The position numbers were made by a program, and so were the translations under genes. A stretch of DNA of 59,594 bases. It comes from Amaricoccus sp. (GTDB lineage Bacteria; Pseudomonadota; Alphaproteobacteria; Rhodobacterales; Rhodobacteraceae). The stretch covers positions 1-59,594 of the forward strand of contig NZ_JAGOMQ010000027.1 of assembly GCF_017993425.1 (NCBI RefSeq), written 5' to 3'. Shown here one piece after another: positions 46,879-56,195 of this stretch. The first letter of the stretch is position 1; each line of letters starts with the position of its first letter. The notes beneath the pieces were generated by a model that saw only the letters and a list, made by a program, of their open reading frames with translations, was not told the DNA's origin and searched no databases.

Positions 46879-49008
46879 GTGGGCGATTGGCTCGCCGCAC
46901 GGATCGAGGCCCAGCGGACGAGCCTGCCGCTGTGGGCGCCGGCGTTCTTCGGCCTCGGGATCGCGGTCTATTTCTCGCTGGCGGCGGAGCCGGGGGCGTG
47001 GGCGCTCGGGGCGTTGGCCGCGGGGGTCGTGCTCTGTGGCGTCGGTATCTGGCGGGCGGGGCCGGTGGCGCGGCTTTGGCTGGTGCTGGCGCTCCTGCCG
47101 GCGCTGGGATTCGGGGCGGCGGCGGTCAGGACGCGGGCGGTGGCGGCGCCGGTGCTGGAGCGCGAGATGACGGTCGCGGTCGAGGGGCGGGTGATCGGGC
47201 TCAGCCGCTCGGCGTCGGACCGGATGCGGGTGCTGCTCGACCGGGTGGTGATCCACGGGCTGGAGCCGGAGCGGACGCCGACCGAGGTGCGCATCTCGAT
47301 CGAGGCGGGGACGCCGGCCGAGGTATTGCGCCCCGGGGCGCGGGTGCTCGGGCAGGCGCGGCTGTCGCCGCCGGCGCCGCCGAGCCAGCCCGGGGGGTTC
47401 GACTTCCGCCGGGTGGCGTGGTTCGACCGGCTGGGGGCCGTCGGCTATGCGCGGAGCCCGCTCGTGGAGGTCGAGGGCGGCGAGGCGGCGCCGCTGGCGC
47501 TGCTGGCGTTCCGGCTGCGCATGGCGTTCTCGGCGCATATCCAGGCGCGGATGCCGGGGCAGGAGGGGGCGTTCTCGTCGGCGATCCTGACCGGGGACCG
47601 CTCGGGGATCGACCCGGCGGTGGACGCCGACCTGCGGGTGTCGACGCTCTATCATCTGGTGTCGATCTCGGGGCTGCACATGACGCTGATCGCGGCGTCG
47701 GTGTTCGTGATCGTGCGGAACGGGCTGGCGCTCGTGCCGGGGCTGGCGCTGCGGTGGCCGTTGAAGAAGATCGCGGCTTTGGGGGCGCTGGCGGCGGGGT
47801 TCTTCTATCTGGCGCTCTCCGGGTTCGAGGTGCCGGCGCAGCGGTCCTATGTGATGACGGCGTGCTTTCTGGTGGCGGTGCTGCTGGAGCGGCCGGCGTT
47901 GACGCTGCGCTCCGTGGCGCTGGCGGCGATGGTGGTGCTCGTGCTGGCGCCGGAGAGCCTGATGGAGGCGGGGTTCCAGATGTCCTTCGCCGCCACGATC
48001 GCGCTGATCGCGGTCTTCGAGGGGCTGCGGGGGCAGGCGTGGTGGATGGTCACCCAGACCGACCGGCGCTGGCGGCTGGCGAAGCCGGTGCTGGGGCTCG
48101 CGATGACCTCGCTGGTGGCGGGGACGGCGACGGCGCCGTTCTCGGCGTTCCACTTCAACGTCTTCGCCCAGTACGGGCTGGTCGCCAACATGCTCGCCGT
48201 GCCGATGATGGGGGCGGTGGTGATGCCGGCGGCGGTGGTGGCGGTGCTGCTTGCGCCCTTCGGCCTCGACTGGCTGGCGTTCATGGCGATGGGCTGGGGG
48301 GTGGGCTACGTGCTGGCGGTGGCGCATTTCGTCGCGGGGCTGGGCGGGGCCGTGAGCGGGGTGCCGTCGGCGCCGGGGCTGGCGCTGGGGCTGGTGACGC
48401 TGGGTGGGCTGGTGCTCGTGCTGTGGAACGGGCGGGGGCGCTGGGCGGGGCTCGCGCCGCTCGCCGCGGCGGCGGTGCTCTGGACGCAGGCGGAGCGGCC
48501 GCCGTTGCTGGTCGGGCCGGACGGGCGGCTGTTCGGGTTCCTGACGCCGGCGGGGCGGGCGCTGTCGTCGGCGACGGGGGAGGCCTATGCGGCGGCGAGC
48601 TGGCTCGAGGACGACGGCGACGTGGCGGGGCAGGAGGCGGCCAATGCCCGGGCGGCGTTCCGCGGCAAGCGCGGGCGGGTCGAGGCGGAGGCGCCGGGGT
48701 TCGGGCTGGTGCGCTACGTCGGGTTCAAGGACCCGGCGAGCGGGCCAGAGGATTGCGCCGGGGCGGCGGTGCTGATCGCGCCGCAGTGGCGGGAGGCGCC
48801 GCCGGGGCCGTGCTTCTTCATCGGCGCGGAGACGCTGCGGCGGATGGGGGCGCTGGCGCTGGCGCTCGGGCCGGAGGGGATGGTCGTCGAGGGGGCGCTG
48901 GCGCGGGACGCCGGGCGGCCCTGGGCCGCGGCGCCGGTCCGGCCGGGGCGGCTGCGGACGGAGCCCGTGCCCCCGCCGGCGGGGGCGGCTGCGGCGGCGA
49001 CGCGGTGA
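46879..49008 (+). CDS. comEC: ComEC/Rec2-family DNA-uptake channel protein
   Basis: 709 residues from GTG 46879. N-terminal membrane pair, an OB-like DUF4131 domain (ALEREM-like EREMTVAVEGRVIGLSRSAS, PSQPGGFDFRRVAWFDRLGA) and the competence core: ILTGDRSGIDPAVDADLRVS, YHLVSISGLHMTLIAASVF, GFFYLALSGFEVPAQRSYVM, then many membrane segments. The C-terminal metallo-beta-lactamase domain of Gram-positive ComEC is lacking; the short C-terminal region here (about 530-709) is soluble and Ala/Gly-rich. The family carries single-stranded DNA across the inner membrane. Divergent from gltX. Confidence 0.93.
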   Translation: MGDWLAARIEAQRTSLPLWAPAFFGLGIAVYFSLAAEPGAWALGALAAGVVLCGVGIWRAGPVARLWLVLALLPALGFGAAAVRTRAVAAPVLEREMTVAVEGRVIGLSRSASDRMRVLLDRVVIHGLEPERTPTEVRISIEAGTPAEVLRPGARVLGQARLSPPAPPSQPGGFDFRRVAWFDRLGAVGYARSPLVEVEGGEAAPLALLAFRLRMAFSAHIQARMPGQEGAFSSAILTGDRSGIDPAVDADLRVSTLYHLVSISGLHMTLIAASVFVIVRNGLALVPGLALRWPLKKIAALGALAAGFFYLALSGFEVPAQRSYVMTACFLVAVLLERPALTLRSVALAAMVVLVLAPESLMEAGFQMSFAATIALIAVFEGLRGQAWWMVTQTDRRWRLAKPVLGLAMTSLVAGTATAPFSAFHFNVFAQYGLVANMLAVPMMGAVVMPAAVVAVLLAPFGLDWLAFMAMGWGVGYVLAVAHFVAGLGGAVSGVPSAPGLALGLVTLGGLVLVLWNGRGRWAGLAPLAAAAVLWTQAERPPLLVGPDGRLFGFLTPAGRALSSATGEAYAAASWLEDDGDVAGQEAANARAAFRGKRGRVEAEAPGFGLVRYVGFKDPASGPEDCAGAAVLIAPQWREAPPGPCFFIGAETLRRMGALALALGPEGMVVEGALARDAGRPWAAAPVRPGRLRTEPVPPPAGAAAAATR

Positions 49009-49139
49009 TCTCGGGGAAGCGTCGCGCACTGCGACGTTGGACAAGGTTCTGGGCTTGCGGGAGTATTTGCGCGAGGCCTCTGCGAGAAGCCTGACGCGGA
49101 TCGGGCCGAAGCGGGTGAGGACGCGGGGCGCGTGTGGCC

Positions 49140-49186
49140 AACACGCGTGTTAGCAGGATCAACATACTGGAATATCTAGATATTCC
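49140..49186. repeat. Two perfect palindromes in the comEC-lexA convergent gap
   Basis: AACACGCGTGTT (49140-49151, 12 bp) and GGAATATCTAGATATTCC (49169-49186, 18 bp). The second sits in an AT-rich patch (49153-49205) that is unusual for this genome. Elsewhere in 49009-49378 a 7-bp stem CCCGCGG/CCGCGGG near 49319-49340 may end the lexA transcript; no gene is convincing. Confidence 0.7.
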
Positions 49187-49378
49187 GATTTCTGTTCATT
49201 CGATGGAAAGGAAGGTTGACGCGCCGGAACCCTCGGGAAGCGGGTTCTTGCAGGGGTCTCTGCGCCAAGGATCGGGTCCTTTGTGCTCTCAGGCGTTCCA
49301 GAGCCGGGAGACACCCCTCCCCGCGGGCGTCGCCGCGGGATCGACCTTGCCGGCCGGGAAAGCCCGCCGAGAGGGGCG

Positions 49379-50077
49379 TCAGGCGTGGTAGGTGCGGATC
49401 AGGCCGACGAGCTTGCCCTGCACCTCGACCTGGTGGTCCTGGTAGAGGCGGGTCTCGTAGGCGGGGTTGGCGGCCTCGAGCGCGATGGTGGAGCCGCGGC
49501 GGCGGAAGGTCTTGAGCGTGACCTCCTCGCCCTCGACCAGCGCGACGACGATGTCGCCGTTCTGCGCGGTCGGCTGCTCCTGGATCACCACGATGTCGCC
49601 GTTGTTGATGCCGGCGCCGATCATCGAGTCGCCCTTGACCTCCAGCGCGTAGTGGCGCGAGCGGCCGGCGAGCATGGCGGCGGGGACGGCGACGTTGTGC
49701 GAGGCGGTGCGGATCGCCTCGATCGGGGTGCCGGCGGCGATGCGGCCCATGACGGGGAGCTCGATCGAGCCGGGGCCGTCGGCGGAGGGGGCGCCTGCCG
49801 GCCGGGCGTCCTGCCGCTCGCCGTCGACGGCGGCAGGGCGGAAGCCGCCGGAGGCCTCGAGGCTCTCGGGGAGCTTGACGATCTCGATGGCGCGGGCGCG
49901 GTGGGCGAGGCGGCGGATGAAGCCGCGCTCCTCCAGCGCGGTGATCAGGCGGTGGATGCCGGATTTCGAGCGGAGGTCGAGCGCCTCCTTCATCTCCTCG
50001 AAGGAGGGGGGCACGCCGTCGCGCTGCAGGCGGTTGTGGATGAAATGGAGGAGGTCGTATTGCTTGCGCGTCAGCAT
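49379..50077 (-). CDS. lexA: LexA repressor
   Basis: 232 residues from ATG 50077. N-terminal winged helix ([37 protein letters not shown]) and C-terminal S24 autoprotease: cleavage bond A115-G116 in [11 protein letters not shown], nucleophile S151 in [11 protein letters not shown], general base K189 in [10 protein letters not shown]. It represses SOS genes and cleaves itself on RecA filaments. A perfect SOS box in its own promoter shows autoregulation. Confidence 0.97.
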   Translation of the reverse strand: MLTRKQYDLLHFIHNRLQRDGVPPSFEEMKEALDLRSKSGIHRLITALEERGFIRRLAHRARAIEIVKLPESLEASGGFRPAAVDGERQDARPAGAPSADGPGSIELPVMGRIAAGTPIEAIRTASHNVAVPAAMLAGRSRHYALEVKGDSMIGAGINNGDIVVIQEQPTAQNGDIVVALVEGEEVTLKTFRRRGSTIALEAANPAYETRLYQDHQVEVQGKLVGLIRTYHA

Positions 50078-50111
50078 CTGAGCCCGTCCCTGGCCGGCAG
50101 AACCTGACCTT

Positions 50112-50140
50112 GTTCTAGGAACGTTCATGATTTGTGTCAA
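50112..50140 (-). promoter_or_regulatory. lexA promoter with alphaproteobacterial SOS box
   Basis: SOS box GTTC-N7-GTTC at 50112-50126 (plus-strand reading), the alphaproteobacterial LexA site. Minus-strand promoter: perfect TTGACA (50140-50135), 17-base spacer, TAGAAC (50117-50112). The box covers the spacer and -10, so bound LexA blocks polymerase. Confidence 0.85.
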
Positions 50141-50168
50141 GATTCAAATGCGACACACAATCTAGGGT

Positions 50169-51401
50169 TTATAGCGCCCAAACAAACTCAACCTTGTCTC
50201 CGGCGGGCTGGGCGGGGGCGCGGGGGGCGCGGACGAGAAGGGCGTTCGCCGCGGCGAGCACCGAGAGGAGCGCGCTGTCCTGGCGGGGGAAGGGCGTGCA
50301 GGACCAGCCCTCGGGCCCGGGCTCGACGCGGGCGCGCATGTAGTGGGTGCGCGGGCCGTTCGCCTCGACCGGACCGGCGAGGCGGGCGGGCATCGGCTCG
50401 GGGAGCGCGCCGGAGAGGCCGAGCATGCGCTCGACCGCCGGCACGACGAAGAGCTGGCCGCAGACCAGCGCCGAGACCGGGTTGCCGGGCAGGCCGAGCA
50501 TGGCGCGGGCCCCGAGCCGGCCGGCCATCAGCGGCTTTCCGGGGCGCATCGCCACCTTGTAGAAGTCGAGCGCCAGCCCGTGCGCCACCGCGGTGTCGCG
50601 CACGATGTCGAACTCGCCGACCGAGGCGCCGCCGAGGGTGACGACGAGGTCGGCGTCCTCGGTCAGCGCCAGCACGGCGGCGAGGCTCTCGGGGGTGTCG
50701 CGGGCGATCGGCAGCAGGCGGGCCTCGGCGCCGGCGGCCTCGAGCATCGCCTTCAGGCCGTAGTTGTTGGAGGCGACGATCTGGTCGGGGCCCGGCGCCA
50801 CGCCGGGCGAGACGAGCTCGTCGCCGGTCGGGATCAGCGCCACCACGGGGCGGCGGGCGACCGGGACGGCGGCGGCGTTCATCGCGGCGAGGAGCGCCAC
50901 GTCGGCCGGGCGCAGGCGGCGCGGCGCGGAGAGGCTGGCGCCGGCGGCGAAGTCGGCGGCGGCGGGCCGGATGTGGCGGGCCTCGTCGCGGCCGGGGCGG
51001 ACGCGGATCGTGCTGTCGAGGTCGGGGTCGCGCTCGGCGTCCTCCTGGATCAGCACCGCGTCGGCGCCTTCGGGGATCGGCGCGCCGGTGAAGATGCGGG
51101 CGGCCTCGCCGGGGCCGACGCGGCCGTCGAAGCGGGCGCCGGCCTGGGCGGCGCCGATGACGCGGAGCGTGGCGCCGGGGCGGGCGTCGGCGTCGCGCAC
51201 GGCGTAGCCGTCCATCGCCGAGGCGGGGAAGGGCGGCTGGTCGCGGGTCGCGACCACCGGCTCGGCGAGGACGCGGCCGCCGGCCTCGGCGAGGGGGACG
51301 TTCTCGGTCCCGAGCGGGGCGACGAGGGCGAGGACGCGGGCGTGGGCCTCGGCGACGCTGAGCATGGGGGCGGGCGCGGGGGGCGTCACGGGCGGGGTCA
51401 C
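50169..51401 (-). CDS. moeA: Molybdopterin molybdenumtransferase MoeA
   Basis: 410 residues from GTG 51401 (GCGAGG just upstream); ATG 51365 (MLSVAEAHARVL) is an alternative start of 398 residues. Inserts molybdate into molybdopterin-AMP. Motifs: PPFPASAMDGYAVRDAD, RIFTGAPIPEGADAVLIQED, VALIPTGDELVSPG, VTLGGASVGEFDIV, MRPGKPLMAGRLG and GLPGNPVSALVCGQLFVVPA. Located between lexA and moaC, the usual Rhodobacterales order, but separated from moaC by 484 bp containing the dispersed repeat. Confidence 0.94.
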   Translation of the reverse strand: MTPPVTPPAPAPMLSVAEAHARVLALVAPLGTENVPLAEAGGRVLAEPVVATRDQPPFPASAMDGYAVRDADARPGATLRVIGAAQAGARFDGRVGPGEAARIFTGAPIPEGADAVLIQEDAERDPDLDSTIRVRPGRDEARHIRPAAADFAAGASLSAPRRLRPADVALLAAMNAAAVPVARRPVVALIPTGDELVSPGVAPGPDQIVASNNYGLKAMLEAAGAEARLLPIARDTPESLAAVLALTEDADLVVTLGGASVGEFDIVRDTAVAHGLALDFYKVAMRPGKPLMAGRLGARAMLGLPGNPVSALVCGQLFVVPAVERMLGLSGALPEPMPARLAGPVEANGPRTHYMRARVEPGPEGWSCTPFPRQDSALLSVLAAANALLVRAPRAPAQPAGDKVEFVWAL

Positions 51402-51567
51402 GGGGCCTCGCCGGGGCCGGACTGGCCGCGGTCCCCGGGGGCGGGTCGGGCGTTCTGGAGCTTGCCGCGGTCCGCCGGCCCCCTGTCGCGGTCGGCCGGG
51501 GCCGCGGGGCCAAGCGGATTCACACTTCTCCGCCAGCCGCCAGAGACGTGACGATATGATGCCGATA

Positions 51568-51830
51568 GCCGACCCACCGAAGCGGGCTCTGCCCGCGAGG
51601 CTGCGGCGCGACAAGCGAAAGCACGGCTTTCGCCGCGCCGACGGCTGGAGCGCGGCGGCGCGGAAGCCGTGGGGGGTCCAGATTTCCCCGTTGTGCGCCA
51701 TCCGTCCGGGAGCGCCCCGGCGAGCGCGGCGACGCGCTCGCCCCCCGAGGGGCGATCGCGGACGGATTTGCCACGGGTCAAATCCGTCTGGCTTCGGCGT
51801 CGCGGCCCCTTGCTCCCGAGCCGTGGCTTC
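51568..51830 (+). repeat. Structured dispersed repeat, copy 2
   Basis: Same order of five hairpins as copy 1: GCGGGC/GCCCGC with loop TCT; GCGAAAGC/GCTTTCGC with loop ACG inside GGCGCG/CGCGCC; ACGGCT/AGCCGT; GGCGAGCGCG/CGCGCTCGCC closed by GCGA; GACGGATTTG/CAAATCCGTC with loop CCACGGGT. It lies between the 5' end of moeA and the 3' end of moaC, antisense to both. The remaining gap (51402-51567, 51831-51885) shows nothing. Confidence 0.85.
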
Positions 51831-51885
51831 AGCGTGTGGGCCAGCGCGGCTCGGAGGCGGGCGGTCGGGAGGGGCGCGGGGGCGG

Positions 51886-52365
<480 letters not shown>

Positions 52366-52473
52366 GGGCGCCTCCGTGCGATCGCAAGGTCCTGGACGGC
52401 AGGCGCGGGCGGGCGCGGGCGGGGGTCGCCGTGTCCGCGGGTGGGGAGGCCGGTCATGGCCGCGCCCGGGCCA

Positions 52474-53280
52474 TCAGCCGGCCTCGGGGGTCCAGGGGTT
52501 GCGCAGGAGGTCGCGGGTGGCGAGCTCGACGTTCTCGGCGCGCATCAGCGCCTCGCCGATCAGGAAGCAGCGCACGCCGAAGCGGGCGAGCTGGGCGAGG
52601 TCCTGGCGGGTGGAGAGGCCGCTCTCGGCGACGATGATCCGGTCGGCGGGCACGTCGCGGGCGAGGCGGCGGGTGACGCCGATGTCGACGTCGAAGGTGG
52701 CGAGGTCGCGGTTGTTGATGCCGAGCAGCGGCGAGCGCAGCACCTTGGCGCGCTCGAGCTCCTCGGCGGTGTGGATCTCGACCAGCATGTCGAGGCCCCA
52801 GTCGAAGGCGGCCTCCTCGATGGCGAGGGCCTCGTCGTCGGAGAGCATGGCGAGGAGGAGCAGGATGCAGTCGGCGCCGATGGCGCGGGACTGGGCGACC
52901 TGCCAGGGGTCGACGATGAAGTCCTTGCGCAGGACGGGCAGCGCGCAGGCAGCGCGGGCGGCGGCGAGGTGCCCGGGGTCGCCCTGGAAGCTCGGGCCGT
53001 CGGTCAGCACGCTGAGGCAGGCGGCGCCGCCGGCCTCGTAGGCCTCGGCGAGCGCGGCGGGGTCGAAGTCCTCGCGGATCAGGCCCTTGGACGGGCTCGC
53101 GCGCTTGATCTCGGCGATGAGGCCGTAGCCGCCGCCGGAGGAGGCGCGCTGCAGGGCCTCGGCGAAGCCGCGGGTGGGGCCGGCGGCGCGGGCGGCGGCC
53201 TCGATCTCGCCGGGGCGGTCGGCCTTGGCGGCGGCGACCTCCTCGAGCTTGTAGTCGCGGATGCGGGCGAGGACGCTCAT
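52474..53280 (-). CDS. trpC: Indole-3-glycerol phosphate synthase
   Basis: 268 residues, monofunctional. TIM barrel with [20 protein letters not shown] (catalytic Lys in the first strand, 55-74), [13 protein letters not shown] (K119), [15 protein letters not shown] and VAESGLST. Closes the indole ring from CdRP. Start overlaps trpD by ATGA, so trpG-D-C form a coupled operon. Confidence 0.96.
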   Translation of the reverse strand: MSVLARIRDYKLEEVAAAKADRPGEIEAAARAAGPTRGFAEALQRASSGGGYGLIAEIKRASPSKGLIREDFDPAALAEAYEAGGAACLSVLTDGPSFQGDPGHLAAARAACALPVLRKDFIVDPWQVAQSRAIGADCILLLLAMLSDDEALAIEEAAFDWGLDMLVEIHTAEELERAKVLRSPLLGINNRDLATFDVDIGVTRRLARDVPADRIIVAESGLSTRQDLAQLARFGVRCFLIGEALMRAENVELATRDLLRNPWTPEAG

Positions 53281-54317
53281 CGCTCAGGCCCCGCGCCGGC
53301 GGCGGCCGCGGTGGTGAGGCGGGCGAGCGCTTCGGCCTTGGCCCGGGCGGCGCCGCTGTCGATGCTCTCGGCGGCCAGCGCGACGCCCTCGCGGAGGTCG
53401 GCGGCGCGCTCGGCGACGAGGAGGGCCGCGGCGGCGTTCAGCAGCGTCGCGTCGCGGTAGGCGGAGGGCGCGCCGGCGAGGACGCCGCGGAGCGCCGCGG
53501 CGTTGTCGGCGGGGGCGCCGCCCTCGATGGCGGAAAACGGATGAACGGGCAGGCCGGCCTCCTCGGGATGGACGGTGAACTCGGTGACGCGGCCGTCGCG
53601 CAGCTCGGCGACGTGCGTCTCGCCGGCGATGGAGACCTCGTCGGTGCCGTCGGCGCCGTGGACGAGCCAGGCGCGGTCGGAGCCGAGGGCGGCGAGGGTG
53701 AGCGCCATCGGCTTGATGACGGCGCGGGAATAGGCCCCGGTGAGCTGGCGGCGGACGGCGGCGGGGTTGGTGAGCGGGCCGAGGATGTTGAAGATCGTGC
53801 GGGTGCCGAGCTCCTGGCGGGCCGGCATGACGTGGCGGGTGGCCGGGTGGTGGAGCGGGGCCATCATGAAGCCGATGCCGACCTCGGCCAGCGCCCGCTC
53901 GACGACCTCGGGGCCGACCATGACGTTGACGCCGAGCTCGGTCAGGGCGTCGGCGGCGCCGGATTTCGAGGAGAGGTTGCGGTTGCCGTGCTTGGCGACG
54001 ACGACGCCGGCGCCGGCGACGACGAAGGCGGCGGCGGTGGAGATGTTGAGCGTGCCCTTGCCGTCGCCGCCGGTGCCGACGATGTCCATCGCGCCGTCGG
54101 GGGCGTGGACGCGGACGCATTTGGCGCGCATCACGCTCGCGGCGGCGGCGTATTCCTCGACCGTCTCGCCGCGGGCGCGCAGCGCCATCAGGAAGCCGCC
54201 GATCTGCGCGGGCGTCGCGTCGCCCTCCATGATCGCCGCGAAGGCCGCCTCGGCCTGGGCGCGCCCGAGCGGGCCCTCGACCGCGCGGCCGATCAGCGGC
54301 TTCAGGCGCTCGCTCAT
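53277..54317 (-). CDS. trpD: Anthranilate phosphoribosyltransferase
   Basis: 346 residues. PRPP site [19 protein letters not shown] (78-96) and [20 protein letters not shown] (109-128), with [20 protein letters not shown] and GPLTNPA for anthranilate. Transfers phosphoribose to anthranilate, the same metabolite that the abm operon destroys. 4-bp overlaps on both sides. Confidence 0.96.
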   Translation of the reverse strand: MSERLKPLIGRAVEGPLGRAQAEAAFAAIMEGDATPAQIGGFLMALRARGETVEEYAAAASVMRAKCVRVHAPDGAMDIVGTGGDGKGTLNISTAAAFVVAGAGVVVAKHGNRNLSSKSGAADALTELGVNVMVGPEVVERALAEVGIGFMMAPLHHPATRHVMPARQELGTRTIFNILGPLTNPAAVRRQLTGAYSRAVIKPMALTLAALGSDRAWLVHGADGTDEVSIAGETHVAELRDGRVTEFTVHPEEAGLPVHPFSAIEGGAPADNAAALRGVLAGAPSAYRDATLLNAAAALLVAERAADLREGVALAAESIDSGAARAKAEALARLTTAAAAGAGPER

Positions 54318-54901
54318 GCCGGCACGCGCGCCCGCGCCGTCTCGAGGAAGTTCCGGAGCAGGGCGTGGCCGTGCTCGGAGGCGATCGATTCCGGGTGGAA
54401 CTGCACGCCGTGGATCGGCAGGCGGCGATGGGCGAGGCCCATGATGGTGCCGTCGGCGACGTCGGCCGTCGCCACGAGGTCGGCGGGGAGGCTGGCGCGC
54501 TCGACGCAGAGGCTGTGGTAGCGGGTGGCGCGGAACGGCGAGGGCAGGCCGGCGAAGACGCCGGTCCCGTCGTGGCGGATGTCGTCGATCTTGCCGTGCA
54601 TGATCGCCGCGGCCCGCACCACCTTGCCGCCGAAGGCCTGGCCGATCGCCTGGTGGCCGAGGCAGACGCCGAGGAGCGGCACGCCCCGGCTCGCCGCCGC
54701 CGCGATCAGCGGCAGGCAGACGCCGGCGCGGTCGGGGTCGCAGGGGCCGGGCGAGAGGATGATCGCGGAGGGATCGAGCGCCATCGCGGCGGCCGCATCC
54801 AGCTCGTCGTTGCGGCGCACCACGGTCTCGGCCCCGAGCTCGCCGAGATAGTGGAACAAGTTGTAGGTGAAGCTGTCGTAATTGTCGATCAGCAGCAGCA
54901 T
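54314..54901 (-). CDS. trpG: Anthranilate synthase glutamine amidotransferase subunit
   Basis: 195 residues from ATG 54901 with AAAGG upstream; the frame continues to 55540 without homology. Class I amidotransferase triad: C80 in [12 protein letters not shown]168 and E170 in [14 protein letters not shown]; oxyanion ILSPGP at 48-53. Supplies ammonia to TrpE, which is not in this window. First of trpGDC. Divergent from the Pro-rich membrane protein over about 100 bp. Confidence 0.96.
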   Translation of the reverse strand: MLLLIDNYDSFTYNLFHYLGELGAETVVRRNDELDAAAAMALDPSAIILSPGPCDPDRAGVCLPLIAAAASRGVPLLGVCLGHQAIGQAFGGKVVRAAAIMHGKIDDIRHDGTGVFAGLPSPFRATRYHSLCVERASLPADLVATADVADGTIMGLAHRRLPIHGVQFHPESIASEHGHALLRNFLETARARVPA

Positions 54902-55001
54902 TTTCGCGGGCCTTTCGAGGGCTTCGGGGCTGACGCCCGCTCCGGTGCGCCGTATAGATGGCCCCTGGCGCGATACGGGGTCAAGCGGGAAAGGTCGGCG
55001 C

Positions 55002-55511
55002 GTGGCGGCGGAGACGGAGATGCGGGGCATGGGTTTCGGGCGGGGCTTTCTCCTCGGCCTCGTCGTCGCGGCGGCGGCGCTGGTCGCGCTGGCGCTCGCC
55101 CGGCCGCCGCTGCCGCCGGAGCCGCCGGCGGTGGAATCCGGCGCGCCGCATGCGCCCGGTGCGCCGGAGGTGGGCGCCGCGCCCGCCTCGCCGCCGGCGC
55201 TCGGGCCGGTCGCGCCGGCGCCGCTGATCGGCGCGGAGGAGGAGGCCCCGGCGGGCCCGAGCCTTGCGCCCGTCGGCCCCGTGCGTCCGGCCGTCGCGGG
55301 CGCCGCGCCCGGCTCCTTGGTCCCGCCGCCGGCCTTGGCGGACCGGGAGGGCGCGGCCCCGGAGGACGGCGCGGCCCCAGCGACCGCGGCCCCGGAGAGC
55401 GCGGCGCCGGCGACCGCCGCCCCGGGTAACGCGGTCCCGGAGAACATGGCGCCGGGAACCGCGGTTCCGGAGAACGCGGCCCGGGAGACCGCGCCGCTGC
55501 GCAATAATTGA
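55002..55511 (+). CDS. Short anchored Pro/Ala-rich protein of unknown function
   Basis: 169 residues from GTG 55002 (AAAGG seven bases upstream) or 163 from ATG 55020. One membrane segment ([19 protein letters not shown]), then a disordered Pro/Ala/Glu tail with repeated Ala-Pro-Glu/Gly-Asn units, ending LRNN. In related bacteria the gene next to trpG or trpE often encodes a divergent polysaccharide deacetylase that begins with just such an anchor and Pro-rich linker; here the catalytic domain is missing, so this may be a truncated remnant (inference). Confidence 0.55.
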   Translation: MAAETEMRGMGFGRGFLLGLVVAAAALVALALARPPLPPEPPAVESGAPHAPGAPEVGAAPASPPALGPVAPAPLIGAEEEAPAGPSLAPVGPVRPAVAGAAPGSLVPPPALADREGAAPEDGAAPATAAPESAAPATAAPGNAVPENMAPGTAVPENAARETAPLRNN

Positions 55512-55627
55512 TCTGAGTTAAGCAAGATTCGGCTTCGCAAGCCATGGATGCTTGCGGGATCGGTCGCCAGCGGCTACCACCCTGCGGCTTGGCCGGCGAA
55601 GAACGGCATGACAGGGAGACGGCGCGG

Positions 55628-56167
55628 TTGGCGGGATTGTTGCGTATCGCCGCTGGAATCGACGGTATTAGCAGGTTCTTCGCGGGGATCGCGACCTGGC
55701 TGGTGCTGCTCTCCTGCGTGATCAGCGCCGGAAACGCCGCCTCGCGCTACCTCCTCAACCTCAGCTCGAACGCCTGGCTGGAGATCCAGTGGCAGATGTT
55801 CGCGGGGATCTTCCTCCTCGCAGCGCCCTGGGTGCTCAAGGTCAACGAGCATGTCCGGGTCGACCTGTTCTACGGCATGGCCTCGGAGCGGACGAAGCTC
55901 TGGATCGACGTGGTCGGCATCATCTTCTTCCTGTTCCCGGTGACCGCCATGGTGGGCGTCATGGCGTGGGAATCCTTCCTGTCGAGCTACCACGCCGGCG
56001 AGATGTCGATGAACGCCGGCGGGCTGCCGCTCTGGCCAGTCAAGGCGCTCCTGCCGCTCGGCATGGCGCTGATGCTCCTCCAGGGCGCGGCCGAGCTCGT
56101 CAAGCGCATCGCCGCGCTGCGCGGCTACGGCGACGCGACCCCCGAATACGAGAGGCCGCTGCAGTGA
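55628..56167 (+). CDS. TRAP transporter small permease (DctQ/TakQ type)
   Basis: 179 residues from TTG 55628, supported by GGGAG nine bases upstream and by family N-termini; the frame opens to ATG 55544 (207 residues) with no ribosome site. Four membrane segments: IATWLVLLSCVISAGNAASR, WQMFAGIFLLAAPWVLKVN (with the conserved EIQWQMF segment), DVVGIIFFLFPVTAMVGVM, ALLPLGMALMLLQGAAELV. An inverted repeat CGCAAG/CTTGCG at 55536-55556 precedes it and may be regulatory. Confidence 0.9.
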   Translation: MAGLLRIAAGIDGISRFFAGIATWLVLLSCVISAGNAASRYLLNLSSNAWLEIQWQMFAGIFLLAAPWVLKVNEHVRVDLFYGMASERTKLWIDVVGIIFFLFPVTAMVGVMAWESFLSSYHAGEMSMNAGGLPLWPVKALLPLGMALMLLQGAAELVKRIAALRGYGDATPEYERPLQ

Positions 56168-56195
56168 CCCCCGCCAACCCCGGAGGCCGCGCCTG

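Noticed and set aside
49134-49391. 85-residue open frame between comEC and lexA
   Set aside because: No ribosome site, composition unlike a protein, runs into the lexA 3' end, and starts inside the palindrome region.
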